Origin: Xylanibacter muris
GTDB lineage: Bacteria; Bacteroidota; Bacteroidia; Bacteroidales; Bacteroidaceae
NCBI RefSeq assembly: GCF_013166605.1
Contig: NZ_JABKKF010000010.1
Location: 1-64,000 of the forward strand
DNA length: 64,000 nucleotides
Direction: 5' to 3'
Position 1 is the stretch's first letter; each line of letters begins with the position of its first letter. Of this stretch, positions 1-10,000 are shown piece after piece. The translations under genes were made by a program, and so were the position numbers. Below the pieces are notes generated by a model, which was given only the letters and a program-made list of their open reading frames with translations, was not told the origin of the DNA and made no database searches.

Positions 1-55
1 GTATTTCAGATGGCAGAATTAATTGTGCCAATGCCAATAGTCCTTGAGTGTTCAT
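1..55 (-). CDS. Partial ORF at left edge, possibly a transposase N-terminus
   Basis: Read on the minus strand, an ATG at 55-53 opens a frame that runs off the window; the visible residues are MNTQGLLALAQLILPSEI. A minus-strand promoter-like CAAAGGTA (the complement of TACCTTTG) lies at 60-67, only a few bases upstream of the ATG. The peptide resembles the N-termini of short ISAon1-type transposase proteins common in Bacteroidales, but only 18 residues are visible, so this is recall rather than proof. The adjacent truncated gene (158-328) and the truncated repeat (95-118) would fit the edge of an insertion element. Confidence 0.3.
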   Translation of the reverse strand, partial: MNTQGLLALAQLILPSEI

Positions 56-94
56 GATGCAAAGGTAGCACTTTTCGGATAAATAAAAGAAACT

Positions 95-118
95 CCCCAT
101 GGTTTATCGGGTGAGCCC
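95..118. repeat. Short truncated copy of a dispersed repeat
   Basis: The 24 bases CCCCATGGTTT(A)TCGGGTGAGCCC recur at 956-979 with one difference (A versus G), inside the longer dispersed repeat at 839-1016. Here only this block is present, so it appears to be a truncated copy, possibly cut by the element at the left edge. Confidence 0.5.
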
Positions 119-157
119 AAATTAGACAAACTGTAAACAAACATTAATTATGTTAAG

Positions 158-328
158 ATGAAAATGAAAAGACCCGGTTGGTGGATTGTGGCAAATGATG
201 CCTCCTGTATACCGTCGACGAGGCTTTACGATTTTCCTTCCATGCCTGTGATGTATCTTATAGGAAAGGAAAAGAGAGTGATAGCAAAAGAGATTTCGGC
301 AAAGGAGATAATCGAGTTCCTGGAGTGA
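158..328 (+). pseudogene. C-terminal fragment of a thioredoxin-like/DUF5106-type protein
   Basis: An open frame from ATG at 158 to TGA at 326 encodes 56 residues. The frame is closed upstream by a stop at 134-136. The stretch LYDFPSMPVMYLIGKEKRV, followed by a short amphipathic C-terminal helix, resembles the last strand and helix of thioredoxin-fold proteins: a cis-Pro segment and a 'P..YLI..' strand, as in Bacteroidales DUF5106/thioredoxin-like proteins. The N-terminal fold and any CxxC site are absent. I read it as the remnant of a gene truncated next to a mobile element. A genuine small gene is possible but less likely. Confidence 0.45.
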
Positions 329-530
329 TTGACAAAATTCCGTGATTCTCGTTTCATTAAATGTGTGTGTGTCTGTGGATGATGATTAAATAATATTTGT
401 TAAAAAACACATCTAAAACGGTTGTAAGTGTAATAAAAAATCATACGGTGTCGTTGCTTGTTTTTTTAGAATCTTTTATTGATGCTTAATGTATTGATAA
501 TCAATGTGTTAGTATTAAATAAGAAGTATA

Positions 531-701
531 CCAAAAATGAATGGCCTATTCATCAAGCGTGAATAGGCTATTCACGGTCGATGAACATGCCATTCATTGA
601 GCATGAATAGGCCATTCATCGAAAGAGAATTTTACAGTTGTTGAAAATGTAAATAGATTTCAAAATTCCAAAGCATTTAGGGATTTTTGCGTAAATTAAC
701 A
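531..701. repeat. Dispersed palindromic repeat A, copy 1
   Basis: A block of about 170 bases starts CCAAAAATGAATGG and ends near GTAAATTAACA. It recurs in the same orientation at 25855-26025. Both copies share nested ATGAATGG/GGCCATTCAT palindromes, the invariant block ATGCCATTCATTGAGCATGA, and the tail GTAAATAGATTTCAAA. No coding potential is visible. The flanking sequence 329-530 and 702-838 shows no gene that I can support. Confidence 0.75.
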
Positions 702-838
702 GACGACTTCACGGGACGGATTTCATATATTGTGTGCCGTTTCTATGGCGACCGAAATGGAATATTTACACTGATAATACTACAATGCATCATGATTCAT
801 CGGAAAATACGCGGGGATAAATCTGGCCGATATATGAC

Positions 839-1016
839 ATGGCCATAGATAAGGCTCGGTTTTCTGTAAATTGGGGACATCGCTTTGCGGTGTGTACAAT
901 GTCAGGTTTGGGAATCACATATTCCACGTGCCGAAGGCAGTTCCTTATTTGCTTCCCCCATGGTTTGTCGGGTGAGCCCCCTGTTCCTACATGTTGGATG
1001 AATGCGACAAATAGTA
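839..1016 (-). repeat. Dispersed repeat B, copy 1 (minus orientation)
   Basis: The reverse complement of this segment resembles 40926-41110. Both contain TGACATTGTACACA(C/T)CGCAAAGCGATGTCC, whose core ACATCGCAAAGCGATGT is a hairpin, preceded by a stretch reading GTGGAATAT(G/A)TGATT. Frames inside both copies translate to similar spurious peptides. Similar intergenic repeats are widespread in Prevotella-like genomes; I do not regard the overlapping frames as genes. Confidence 0.7.
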
Positions 1017-1031
1017 ACAATATCTGTAATA

Positions 1032-1064
1032 ATAAAAAGAGAGCGATTCAACGGAACCGCTCTC
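1032..1064 (-). terminator. Rho-independent terminator downstream of aroC
   Basis: Read on the minus strand, GAGAGCG and CGCTCTC form a 7-bp stem around a 12-base loop, followed directly by a T run (TTTTT). It lies about 170 bases past the aroC stop codon; the intervening 1065-1235 is AT-rich with no visible gene. Confidence 0.6.
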
Positions 1065-1235
1065 AACCAACACAAAAACTAAACTAGACTTAACTAATAC
1101 TATTTCAAGATTTTCACAAATCCTTTATAGCTATTGCAAAGATACTGTATTTTTATTAAATAGCAATACTAAAACAAATATTTTTTTTAAGTTTGTATCT
1201 TACTTTAGCATATTTAAGAACTTTATGGCTTTGTT

Positions 1236-2312
1236 TCACAATTTAGCGCATTTATTTAACAAATAAAAGTCAAGCACAGTCATTGCCGCCATTGCCTCTA
1301 CGATAGGTACGGCACGTGGTAATACACATGGGTCATGGCGTCCTTTAGCCGTGAGCGTGGTTGGATTTCCGGAAATGTCTACAGTATGCTGTTCCATGAG
1401 CAGTGTTGCTACAGGCTTGAATGCCACCCGGAAAAAAATGTCGCTGCCATTGCTTATACCTCCCTGTATGCCTCCGCTGTGATTGGTTTGAGTGACAGTC
1501 TTTCCATTCTTGCTCATGAAAATGTCATTCACTTCCGAACCATACCGGTTTGCCATGCTGAATCCTTCGCCATATTCGAATCCTTTTACAGCGTTAATTC
1601 CCAACATGGCTGCACCGAGAGCCGCGTGGAACTTATCAAATTCAGGTTCTCCAAGTCCGGAAGGGCAATTTCTTATCACACATGAGATTATACCTCCGAC
1701 GGTGTCGCCTTTGCTCTTAAGCTTTGAGACAAGCTCTTCCATTTCCTTGGCTGCCTTCAGGTCAGGGCATCTTACTGCGTTTGTCTCAACGAGACTGAGG
1801 TCAAGAGTTCTATAATCATCACGAACATAGATGTCGCCTATTTGCGATGTATATGCAGATATGGTTATTCCCAATTTCCTGAGGGCGAGTTTTGCAAATG
1901 CGCCAGCTACGCATCTTGCTATTGTTATGCGTGCCGATGAGCGGCCCCCTCCGCGATAATCACGCGCTCCATACTTATTATAATATGTATAGTCTGCGTG
2001 TGAAGGACGGAACACGTTGCGCATATTCTCATAGTCTTCGGAATGCTGGTTGGTGTTCTTTACTAAGAAACCTATGGGGCAGCCTGTTGTCTTTCCATCA
2101 AATATTCCGCTTAGCAATTCCACTTTATCCGGTTCTTTGCGTCCTGTAGTTATCGCATTTTGCCCCGGGCGTCGCCGATTCAGCTCGGTTTGGATGAAAT
2201 CCATGTCGATTTCTATTCCAGCGGGCATTCCGTCGATAACTCCTCCCACGGCTTCTCCATGACTTTCACCGAATGAGGTTAGTGTGAATATGTTTCCAAA
2301 TGTGTTTCGCAT
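1236..2312 (-). CDS. aroC: Chorismate synthase
   Basis: Chorismate synthase (FMN-dependent 5-enolpyruvylshikimate-3-phosphate phospholyase) is the last step of the shikimate pathway. The start is placed at the ATG giving [19 protein letters not shown], because this is the family's conserved N-terminus. The frame extends 26 codons further upstream, but that extension has no family resemblance. The product is 358 residues, the usual length. Signatures visible are GESHG, the RPGQNA block near residue 49, the [10 protein letters not shown] motif and the C-terminal RHDPC block. It follows the SlyD-like gene by 26 bases on the same strand, so co-transcription is likely. Confidence 0.95.
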   Translation of the reverse strand: MRNTFGNIFTLTSFGESHGEAVGGVIDGMPAGIEIDMDFIQTELNRRRPGQNAITTGRKEPDKVELLSGIFDGKTTGCPIGFLVKNTNQHSEDYENMRNVFRPSHADYTYYNKYGARDYRGGGRSSARITIARCVAGAFAKLALRKLGITISAYTSQIGDIYVRDDYRTLDLSLVETNAVRCPDLKAAKEMEELVSKLKSKGDTVGGIISCVIRNCPSGLGEPEFDKFHAALGAAMLGINAVKGFEYGEGFSMANRYGSEVNDIFMSKNGKTVTQTNHSGGIQGGISNGSDIFFRVAFKPVATLLMEQHTVDISGNPTTLTAKGRHDPCVLPRAVPIVEAMAAMTVLDFYLLNKCAKL

Positions 2313-2338
2313 CCTTATTGCTATTGTTATGTGTTGAA

Positions 2339-2944
2339 TTAATGATGATGGTGTCCGCCGCAGCATCCTCCATTGTGGTGATGTCCGCAATCGTCATCAT
2401 GGCTTCCACATCCGCCACCACAGTCACCGCATCCGCAACTGCATCCTTCTCCGCTTAGCCTGTTTATAAGTCCCTTTATCTCGTCGATTGTTGCATCCCT
2501 GTTCTCAAGAATCTTTCCTGCAAATAAGAGGGTCTTTCCTGCAAGCGGAGCGTTGAAGTCAAGCTTTACAGTGCTGTCTGTTATTTCCAACACTCTGGCG
2601 TGGAAGAGATTTCCGTCATTGTTCTGTATCGGCACAATAGCATCCTTATATATGTGTTCATGGTCAAAATGTCCGTTTATACAGAACATATCATGACCGA
2701 ATTCTCTGATGCGGTCGTCCACATAGTCGCCAAAGGCTTCGTCTTTTGTGAGCTGAAACTCGAATGTCTCTCCTTCTCCAAGTGCGATAACCCTGTTTTC
2801 GAATGCGTCGAGTGAAATTCCGAAACCGCTTATAAGTTGAAACGGCTGTTCTTCTGTTGCTTCCTCAACGAAATGCTTACCCTCGCTGTCTACTGTATAA
2901 AGTTTGTATGCGACGGCAATGTACTTGTTTTGTGATTTCTCCAT
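2339..2944 (-). CDS. slyD: FKBP-type peptidyl-prolyl isomerase, SlyD-like
   Basis: A 201-residue protein with a SlyD-type FKBP fold interrupted by an insert-in-flap domain (about residues 70-125), then a metal-binding tail. The tail (about 168-201) is unusually rich in Cys, Gly and His: [16 protein letters not shown] followed by clusters of His and ending HHHH. SlyD proteins are cytoplasmic prolyl isomerases/chaperones that bind Ni/Zn and assist metalloenzyme maturation. The tail mixes at least eight cysteines with the histidines, so it may also bind soft metals. It lies directly upstream of aroC on the same strand. Confidence 0.88.
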   Translation of the reverse strand: MEKSQNKYIAVAYKLYTVDSEGKHFVEEATEEQPFQLISGFGISLDAFENRVIALGEGETFEFQLTKDEAFGDYVDDRIREFGHDMFCINGHFDHEHIYKDAIVPIQNNDGNLFHARVLEITDSTVKLDFNAPLAGKTLLFAGKILENRDATIDEIKGLINRLSGEGCSCGCGDCGGGCGSHDDDCGHHHNGGCCGGHHHH

Positions 2945-3181
2945 TGTCTTTATTCCTTTTATATTTTAGAGTTTTGTTTTTTCTTGAATCTTGAAGACTG
3001 CAAAGTTAAAAAAAAACGCTGTAATAATCGAATAATTGATAATATTTAGAAGGTATGCCTGTTATTTATGAATATAGAAAATGGCGGAAGGTTTAATCTG
3101 TATATGCTAAAAAAACAAACAAAGGCTTATTCTTTGACTTAGGTCATAAAATGGAGGCTATTAATAAATGAGGGTTAATTT

Positions 3182-3215
3182 TGTTTGATAATCAGCGTAT
3201 TTTATCGTAATTTTG
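3182..3215 (+). promoter_or_regulatory. Bacteroidetes-type promoter for the 3281 gene
   Basis: TTTG at 3182-3185 and TAATTTTG at 3208-3215 match the -33/-7 consensus of Bacteroidetes sigma-ABfr promoters. Spacing is about 22 bases, at the upper limit. The start of transcription would be near 3222, leaving a UTR of about 60 bases. The rest of 2945-3280 is AT-rich and shows no gene. Confidence 0.55.
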
Positions 3216-3280
3216 CAATGAAAACAGGATATAAGGATAACATTTTGTATTAATTAGAAATTAAAGAAAGGGTAACAATT

Positions 3281-3673
3281 ATGAAAAGAATTATTATTTC
3301 AGTGATGGCAATGCTTACAATGTCTTTGGCATTCGCTGCAAGCAAGAGCGATTTGGTTGCGGTAAATACGGTAGCGGAGACTGGGCTTGCAGAGAATGCG
3401 GGAGTTTATGACATTAATATAAATATCCGTAAATTGGGCGAGGTTCTTGGACTTACATTCAGCCAGATGGAAAGTGTATATTATGTTCAGCGCACATTCG
3501 CTCAGGAGATGGCTGCCGCAGAGCTTGTAGGTTCCTCGGAAGGAAAGATATTGGCAAATGACGCTATAGAGAAGAATCTGCGTTGCATGAGTTATATTCT
3601 CAACAAAGAGCAATATGATAAGTATCTGGTTTTGTTCAATAACACACTTAATAATATCAATTTGAGTTATTAA
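3281..3673 (+). CDS. Small secreted protein of unknown function
   Basis: A 130-residue product with a clear Sec signal peptide (MKRIIISVMAMLTMSLAFA, cleavage after AFA near residue 19). The mature part is short, mostly helical by appearance, and has a single Cys near residue 107. It is a single-gene unit between its own promoter and a strong terminator, an arrangement often seen for well expressed small envelope proteins. I do not recognise the family. Periplasmic location is an inference from the signal peptide; no lipobox Cys is present. Confidence 0.7.
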   Translation: MKRIIISVMAMLTMSLAFAASKSDLVAVNTVAETGLAENAGVYDININIRKLGEVLGLTFSQMESVYYVQRTFAQEMAAAELVGSSEGKILANDAIEKNLRCMSYILNKEQYDKYLVLFNNTLNNINLSY

Positions 3674-3706
3674 TATATATAGGGACTATTCCTGAATATA
3701 TAAAAG

Positions 3707-3765
3707 AAAAAGACGATGTCGCTTTATCATGGAAGAATATTCCGGAAGCGGCATTGTCTTTTTTG
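3707..3765. terminator. Terminator hairpin
   Basis: AAAAAGACGATGTCGCTT at 3707-3724 pairs with AAGCGGCATTGTCTTTTTT at 3746-3764 (18-bp imperfect stem), followed by a T run in the plus direction. It serves the 3281 gene and, because the left arm begins with an A run, could also serve the convergent gene ending at 3823. Confidence 0.7.
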
Positions 3766-3822
3766 CGTATTATGCGTTTGAACAATGTTGGATTGTAGGC
3801 ATCGGGTATAGTTCTTTGCGGT

Positions 3823-4722
3823 TTATATTTTAAACCTGATGTAAGCCCTGTCATCAAACGAGTTATTTCCTTCAATGAATGCTTTTGTTGCCTTGAAAGC
3901 ATGTATATTCAGTGGATCCTCCCGTAACTGGCTGTCGAGGAAACTTTCCGATTCTTTCAAAGTCGGTTTTAGAAAGGGATATCCGTCACTTGCAAGAACA
4001 ATGGTCCAAGGCTTGAAATCAAGAGTTATCACGTGCGTTTTATCTATTGGAATCTTAAACCCGTCAACCACGGAATATGTTATATTCTGATTCTTCATGG
4101 TGGCTATAAGATCCGGTATGACAGCATCTCGCGCAGTGTCATGCGCTCTAAGTTGTGATACAGTGGAGTGGCCGTTGGCAAGCATGTCGGCAATTATTCC
4201 GGCTCTTTTGTTTGCTATTTCTTCCTCATACGGTTTGGGGTTGTTGTAATAGCTGTCTCCCACAAGGCACTGACAGTCGCCAATCATCCATATTTGCCGT
4301 TGTACCCGGCTGAAGACGATGCAACTTGCCGTAAGCCTGTCTTCTGGATGGGCAAGCAAATATTCAATCTGTGAGTCTTTGTATTTCTTTCTCACAGCCA
4401 TGGTTACACCGTTGACAAATTGTTCAAAGCGTATATCTTTAGGCATCTTGGATATATATTTGCCGATAATCTGCATGCAATACCTGCCGTTTGATTTCCA
4501 TCTGGAAAAACGCTTGTCTGTCTTGCTTGTGCTGCCGTCTATCACGGCAATGAAATTATCTGTTATTATTATTCCGTCTTCCGGTTTTACTTTTGGACTT
4601 TTTGATACAAGAGCCTGCTCTATTATTTCCATTGTCATAGTTTTTTGGGTAGTCTGTGGAATATCCCTGTTTTGCTTTTGAATGTCTGTGGTGGTCATTT
4701 TGTGAATAACCGTCGCTTTCAT
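3823..4722 (-). CDS. PP2C-like (PPM family) Ser/Thr phosphatase-like protein
   Basis: The product carries PPM/PP2C hallmarks in order: an N-terminal 'FIAVIDGSTSK' strand (D-G-S in place of D-G-x-G), 'IWMIGDCQCLVGD' mid-protein, 'IVLASDGYPFL', and a C-terminal 'FDDRAYIRF' corresponding to the metal-binding D-D. Such proteins dephosphorylate Ser/Thr residues in the cytoplasm; the substrate is unknown. The longest frame (299 aa) overlaps the 3' end of the YgiQ gene by 167 bases. An internal ATG at 4638, giving MTMEIIEQALV, sits closer to the domain and may be the true start. Both genes are on the minus strand and probably co-transcribed. Confidence 0.75.
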   Translation of the reverse strand: MKATVIHKMTTTDIQKQNRDIPQTTQKTMTMEIIEQALVSKSPKVKPEDGIIITDNFIAVIDGSTSKTDKRFSRWKSNGRYCMQIIGKYISKMPKDIRFEQFVNGVTMAVRKKYKDSQIEYLLAHPEDRLTASCIVFSRVQRQIWMIGDCQCLVGDSYYNNPKPYEEEIANKRAGIIADMLANGHSTVSQLRAHDTARDAVIPDLIATMKNQNITYSVVDGFKIPIDKTHVITLDFKPWTIVLASDGYPFLKPTLKESESFLDSQLREDPLNIHAFKATKAFIEGNNSFDDRAYIRFKI

Positions 4723-6583
4723 TTCTGTTTCCAGTATATGTTTTTTTCTTAAAAAACGGTGCTTGCGGACACAACTCGTTTATCAGTTCCGTTTTTCCAA
4801 TCCGTTTTAACGACTGGCGGATATTGTTTTGTGCTTCAGGTTTATACCAGAAAAAGAACTGCCTTTGGGCAAGTTTTTCATTTTGTGATTTTGCACTGTA
4901 TACCGGTTGGAGTGTATAAGGGTCATAGCCTGTATACCATGTTTCCGTGCTTACGGTCATTGGGGTGGGAGTGAAGTCCTGTACCTGTTCAAGTTGAAAG
5001 TCGAGACGCTTTGTCTTTACGGCAAGGTCGGCCATGTCTTCCTCATGACATCCGGGATGACTGCTTATGAAATATGGAATTATCTGTTGCCGTAAGTTCT
5101 CTTCTTTGTTTATTCTGTCGAATATGCGTTTGAATTCTATGAATTGACAGAAAGAAGGTTTGCGCATAAGTTTAAGCACATTGTCGCTTGTATGCTCCGG
5201 TGCCACTTTTAGCCGTCCGCTCACATGGCGGCATATAAGTTCGCGTGTGTATTCTTCAGCTGCACGGTTGATGTTGTCGTCATCGTTTCTATGCAGCAAA
5301 AGATCATAGCGTACACCGCTTCCAATGAAACTTTTCTTTATTCCGTCTAAAGCGTCAACGGCATGATATACATCAAGCAACGGACGGTGGTCTGTATTAA
5401 GATTTAGGCAAACATTCGGATTTATACAGCTGGGACGTTTGCATTTTTCGCATATCTTCCTGTTTTTCCCCTCCATACGGTACATGTTCGCCGACGGTCC
5501 CCCAAGGTCGGAAAGATAGCCTTTGAATCCTTCCATACGGATTATTTTCCTCACCTCTTTTAATATGCTTTCCTTTGAGCGGCTTGCAATGAATTTTCCC
5601 TGATGTGCGGAAATCGTGCAGAAGGCACATCCTCCGAAACATCCGCGATGTATATTTACGGAATACTTTATCATCTCGTACGCCGGGATGCGCTTGTCCT
5701 TGTATTTCGGATGCGGCAGGCGGGTGTACGGTAAATCAAACGAAGCGTCAAGCTCGGCTGTTGTCATAGGAGGGTAGGGAGGATTCACCACGGCGTATTT
5801 TCCGTCCACCTCCTGTATCAGCCTGTTTGCATGCATTTTGTTTGATTCTTCCTCTATATGGCGGAAGTTTGAGGCCTGTTTCTTTTTATCTTTCATGCAT
5901 TCCTCGTGACTGTACAGCATAATGTCGTTCTCACATATACCGTGTGGCAAATCATTCTTTTGGGTGAGGTATACTGTCTGTGGTATGTCTCTTATATCCC
6001 TTATGGGCACACCTCCTTCCAGCTGTCTGCATAATTCCACTATTGGTTTTTCTCCCATACCATATATAATAAGTTCGGCATGGCTGTCGCAAAGAATGCA
6101 TTTCCGCAGAGTGTCCTGCCAATAGTCGTAATGTGTGAGACGTCGTAGCGAAGCCTCGATACCTCCGAGAACAACCGGCACATCGGGAAAGAGATTTTTC
6201 AGAATCCTGCTGTATACGATGGTGGGATATTCCGGCCGCATATCATGACGGCCATCCGGACTGTAGGCGTCTTCGCTGCGCAACCGTCGGTTGGCGGTAT
6301 ACTTGTTTACCATAGAGTCCATACAGCCCGGTGCGATTCCGAAAAAAAGATTCGGTTTTCCCAGCTTCTTGAAATCACGAAAGTCTCCATGCCAGTCTGG
6401 TTGTGGAACTATCGCCACTTTATATCCTGCCGCTTCGAGTGTGCGGCCTATTACGGCAGCTCCGAATGAAGGATGATCAACATAAGCGTCAGCAGAGAAA
6501 AGGATGACATCAAGGGTATCCCATCCTCTGAGTCCGACTTCTTTTTTTGTGGTAGGAAGAAAATCTGAAAGTTTAAAATCCAT
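4556..6583 (-). CDS. ygiQ: YgiQ family radical SAM protein
   Basis: A 675-residue protein of the YgiQ group. The radical SAM cluster motif CxxxCxxC is visible in RGCFGGCAFCTISAHQGKF at about residues 315-335, preceded by an N-terminal cobalamin-binding-like segment (DVILFSADAYVDHPSFGAA). A second Cys cluster (CEKCKRPSCINPNVC) follows near residue 380. The biochemical role of YgiQ is not established. The last 60 or so residues, rich in Asn, His and Lys, overlap the start of the downstream phosphatase gene in another frame and look less constrained than the rest. Confidence 0.9.
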   Translation of the reverse strand: MDFKLSDFLPTTKKEVGLRGWDTLDVILFSADAYVDHPSFGAAVIGRTLEAAGYKVAIVPQPDWHGDFRDFKKLGKPNLFFGIAPGCMDSMVNKYTANRRLRSEDAYSPDGRHDMRPEYPTIVYSRILKNLFPDVPVVLGGIEASLRRLTHYDYWQDTLRKCILCDSHAELIIYGMGEKPIVELCRQLEGGVPIRDIRDIPQTVYLTQKNDLPHGICENDIMLYSHEECMKDKKKQASNFRHIEEESNKMHANRLIQEVDGKYAVVNPPYPPMTTAELDASFDLPYTRLPHPKYKDKRIPAYEMIKYSVNIHRGCFGGCAFCTISAHQGKFIASRSKESILKEVRKIIRMEGFKGYLSDLGGPSANMYRMEGKNRKICEKCKRPSCINPNVCLNLNTDHRPLLDVYHAVDALDGIKKSFIGSGVRYDLLLHRNDDDNINRAAEEYTRELICRHVSGRLKVAPEHTSDNVLKLMRKPSFCQFIEFKRIFDRINKEENLRQQIIPYFISSHPGCHEEDMADLAVKTKRLDFQLEQVQDFTPTPMTVSTETWYTGYDPYTLQPVYSAKSQNEKLAQRQFFFWYKPEAQNNIRQSLKRIGKTELINELCPQAPFFKKKTYTGNRNESDGYSQNDHHRHSKAKQGYSTDYPKNYDNGNNRAGSCIKKSKSKTGRRNNNNR

Positions 6584-6668
6584 TGTCTTTATATGGTTCT
6601 AAAGATTTTAGAGGCAGAGTTTCGGATGATAACATTGAATGTCTCCAACCGGTCATTTAAGCGGAAAA

Positions 6669-6998
6669 TCATTCTTCTGTATCCGTGTTTGCCTGTTCGT
6701 TGTTATGTTTTTCTTTCCATTCCACGAAAAGCGACACAAGGTTCTGCAACCCGTAGGCTTTCATGTTCTGGTGATATATAACATCGAGGCAAAGGTCAAG
6801 CAATTCTTGGTTCTTGTCGGCAGAAGACTCGAGTATGGAGCGGATATTGAACTTAAGCTTATCGAGTACAGGTTCGTCAATATATCCGTTGCTGTCTACC
6901 AAGTCTTTGAATAAATTAAACTTATCTATTGTCTGTAGATGATTTTCGCTTACTTCTATGCTTCTTGTTCCTGAAGCGTTTGTCTGAATCCTTTGCAT
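6669..6998 (-). CDS. Hypothetical protein, 109 aa
   Basis: A soluble, acidic 109-residue protein with no signal peptide or membrane segment. It is helical in appearance and ends in a charged tail rich in Glu and Asn. It lies between the amidase gene and ygiQ on the same strand with short gaps, so co-transcription is plausible. I do not recognise the family. Confidence 0.55.
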   Translation of the reverse strand: MQRIQTNASGTRSIEVSENHLQTIDKFNLFKDLVDSNGYIDEPVLDKLKFNIRSILESSADKNQELLDLCLDVIYHQNMKAYGLQNLVSLFVEWKEKHNNEQANTDTEE

Positions 6999-7033
6999 AA
7001 TAACCTGTTTTTTTTATTTATAAAATATGAAAC

Positions 7034-10000
7034 TTATTCTGTAAGAAATCTTAATATTCCACGCATTATGTCGCTTCGTTTGTTCTCCATCTTTATGCAT
7101 TCAAATGGAAATCCCATGGCGAATGCGTTGAATTTTGTGCTCTTATATGCAACAGCAGCGTCTTTGCCATTGTTGTACCTCATTGCCGTAAATGCGGGAT
7201 ATATTGGTGTAAGCACATCGGAGCGGGTGGCGGCATAATGGTCTTCGTTAACAGAAGAGAAGAAAGATAAAGTCGTGCCAAGTCCGTTCACGGAATCACC
7301 GGCATGTCTCACATATTCCGATGATGTGCATTTGAATGTTGCAGCCAGAAAAGAGCGGTCCTCCCCAGTGGTCATGTCGCTTCCTATATATGCTCCGCTT
7401 ACAAATATGGCTCCTCCGTTTGTGGCATAGCGGCTTAGCTGTCTTTGCATTGACGGAGAAAATGTCTTGTATCTTACAAGACTGTGACCGTCATCACGCT
7501 CAAGGCCGGACAGAAAATCTATAACCTTGTATTTGTTAAGGTCTATGTTTCCGTTTTCTGCTTCTTCGCTCTGACAACTTGATATATTGTAGGTGCCGGC
7601 ATCATGTATGGCCTGAGCATGTGTTCTTACATTGTCTTTGTTGTTTCCTGCTATAATAATCCCTGTAAGGTTGTCGTTGCTCCATCCAAGACCGCTCTCA
7701 TCCTCTATACCCATACGTGAACGGTTGAAACATGTCTGGGTGCCCACCCATCCTATTGTAGGGCCGTTAGTGATTCCCATGTCATCGTCAATGTCGAATC
7801 CCTGCTCATAGGAATTGTTCCTTATGGAAGGAGATGACTGGCGGTGAAAGCCGTTGACTATCATTATTCCGGCTTTCGCTTTCGGACTGTATTGTGCGCA
7901 TAATATATCAGAAGGAAAACTCTCGCCCCCACGGTTCACCGCCGTGATTTTAAATGAATATAAAACATCAGGGGCGAGCTTTAGTTTGTAGTTCGTGGAG
8001 GAATGGATATATGTTCCGTTGTCAAAATCACTGTGCCCTGTTGCCGTATATATGATATAGCCGTCAGGATGCGATGTGGGTTCGTGGGGGTCGTCTACAG
8101 CTTTCCAGCTTAACAACGCCTCATCCGTATTGTTTATTTCTACTTTGAATCCTGACGGTGTCAGAGGAGATATTATGCTGGGGAGCCCGTGCTGGTCGCA
8201 AACATAACGGACAATGGTTTTGTAAAGTGAACGTGCAAGAGAAAACTTGAAATCCGGATCTTGTCCCATTGCCATATCAGGAAAATTCTGATGTGACATC
8301 GTTTCTATTATGGCACTTGGAACCTCCGGAAGCCTTGTTTCGGAATAATTCCTGTCCCACAGGTATCTTTTGTTCCAATTGCCATATTTAAGTCTGAGGT
8401 CTTTATCAATATTGGTCAACAATGCCTTTGCAAAGTCTCTTGACGCAAATCTTGATATGCCAGAATTAAGACGGCCGTCATTGAAGTTTGTGGTATATAT
8501 GGCTAAGGAGCCGATAATAGCGTCTCCATCCTTTGAGTATCCGGCATCGCTATGTACGGCAAGAGCAAGCTCAAGCGGTACTCCAAGACCTTTCTTCGAC
8601 GGGACATATATGGAACTCCCGGCAAGATAATTGGTCATAAGTGACCGTACGTTGATATCATCGCTATAGTCATCCATGCCTTTTCTTGTGCTGTAAATGG
8701 AGTAGGGCATGCCGGCCCATTGTGCGTAATACCTCGCACCTTCGTAGCATCGCGGCAGATTGCTTTTCTTGCCGTTACGCTCAACATTACCCATACCGCC
8801 CCCGAATCGCACGGCATCTGTTGTTACATATCCTTTTTGTGAACTTACATTAGATATTGTCACACGATTAAATTCGCTGCTGCCCTTGTCAAAGTTAAAA
8901 TGTCCAAGATAAACCCAAGTGCCTCCGCCAATCTTTTGATTTACATGAAATTCAGTTTTCTCTCCTTTGTGCCATACTGTATAGCATGCGTCGTCCACAC
9001 TGCCTTTGACAGTCTGATAACTTACGTATACGGCATATTTCCCATCTTTTGGAAATTTGGGTTGGTATGAAACAATGCTTGCTTTCTTTTTCCTTCCCGT
9101 TGTTTTTACTATTCTTGCTGTTCCGGATGTGAATGGATTCTGTCCATCGGTGAGTGAATACGTAAAACGGTTTGAGAAACCTTTGCTGTTTGCTGTTTTC
9201 CATTCGTTGCCCAAACTGACCTCAATATATTTTGTGCCAGGCTTATAGTCATCGTTGTCAATGACAATTTCATTTCTCTGCCAATCGCGTTCTCTTGGGG
9301 TAAACACTATTGCGCCGGCATTCTCAAGCATGGGAATAAGATAGGGTACAACTATAGTAGGAGTAAACAAATCCTCACATGTTCCAAACAATTTCGGACG
9401 TTGCCATTTCCATACATCTTTGTTTATATCAAAATATCTTCCATGGCTTGCCCATACGGCAATATGTCTGTTCTGAAGTCCGTGTGTTATCCTTATGGGT
9501 GATGAGATGTTTTTGACCCATGGTTTACCTTCATAGTTTATGTCTCCCCAAAGTATCGGCTTTTTCCCGTCTTTATATGTGGAATAGGGCAGAAGCTCGT
9601 CTATGGTCATTCCGTTTGCCGACACATTAATTTTATATTTCTTGTATGGCTTGGGAAGTTTGCCGCGTATCTTCTTATATATTTTTTCCACTTCTTTTGG
9701 AGTGAAATCCTGTGCGGCAAAGACATCATTAACCATTATTGTAATGGTTTTGGCTCTGTCGTCAAGTTTATAACCTGTCATTCTGGCCATGCCTGTCATT
9801 GCCTTGTCATTAAGTTTGTATTTGGCAAAAAAGACTTCCAGGTTTCTTTTTAACTTCGCTTCTTCTTTGCTTTTATATGAAGAAGATGAATGATACAAGG
9901 AGGATTGTGCTGCATGTATTCCGGATAATACGGCTTTGTCATTACACGATGCAAATCCATGGTCATACATTGCCCCGTACGCATCATTAATGAAATAATG

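Noticed and set aside
790-1087. Two small frames over repeat B copy 1 (76 and 82 codons)
   Set aside because: They lie in a dispersed intergenic repeat whose second copy yields a similar peptide by sequence identity; no start context or family supports a gene.
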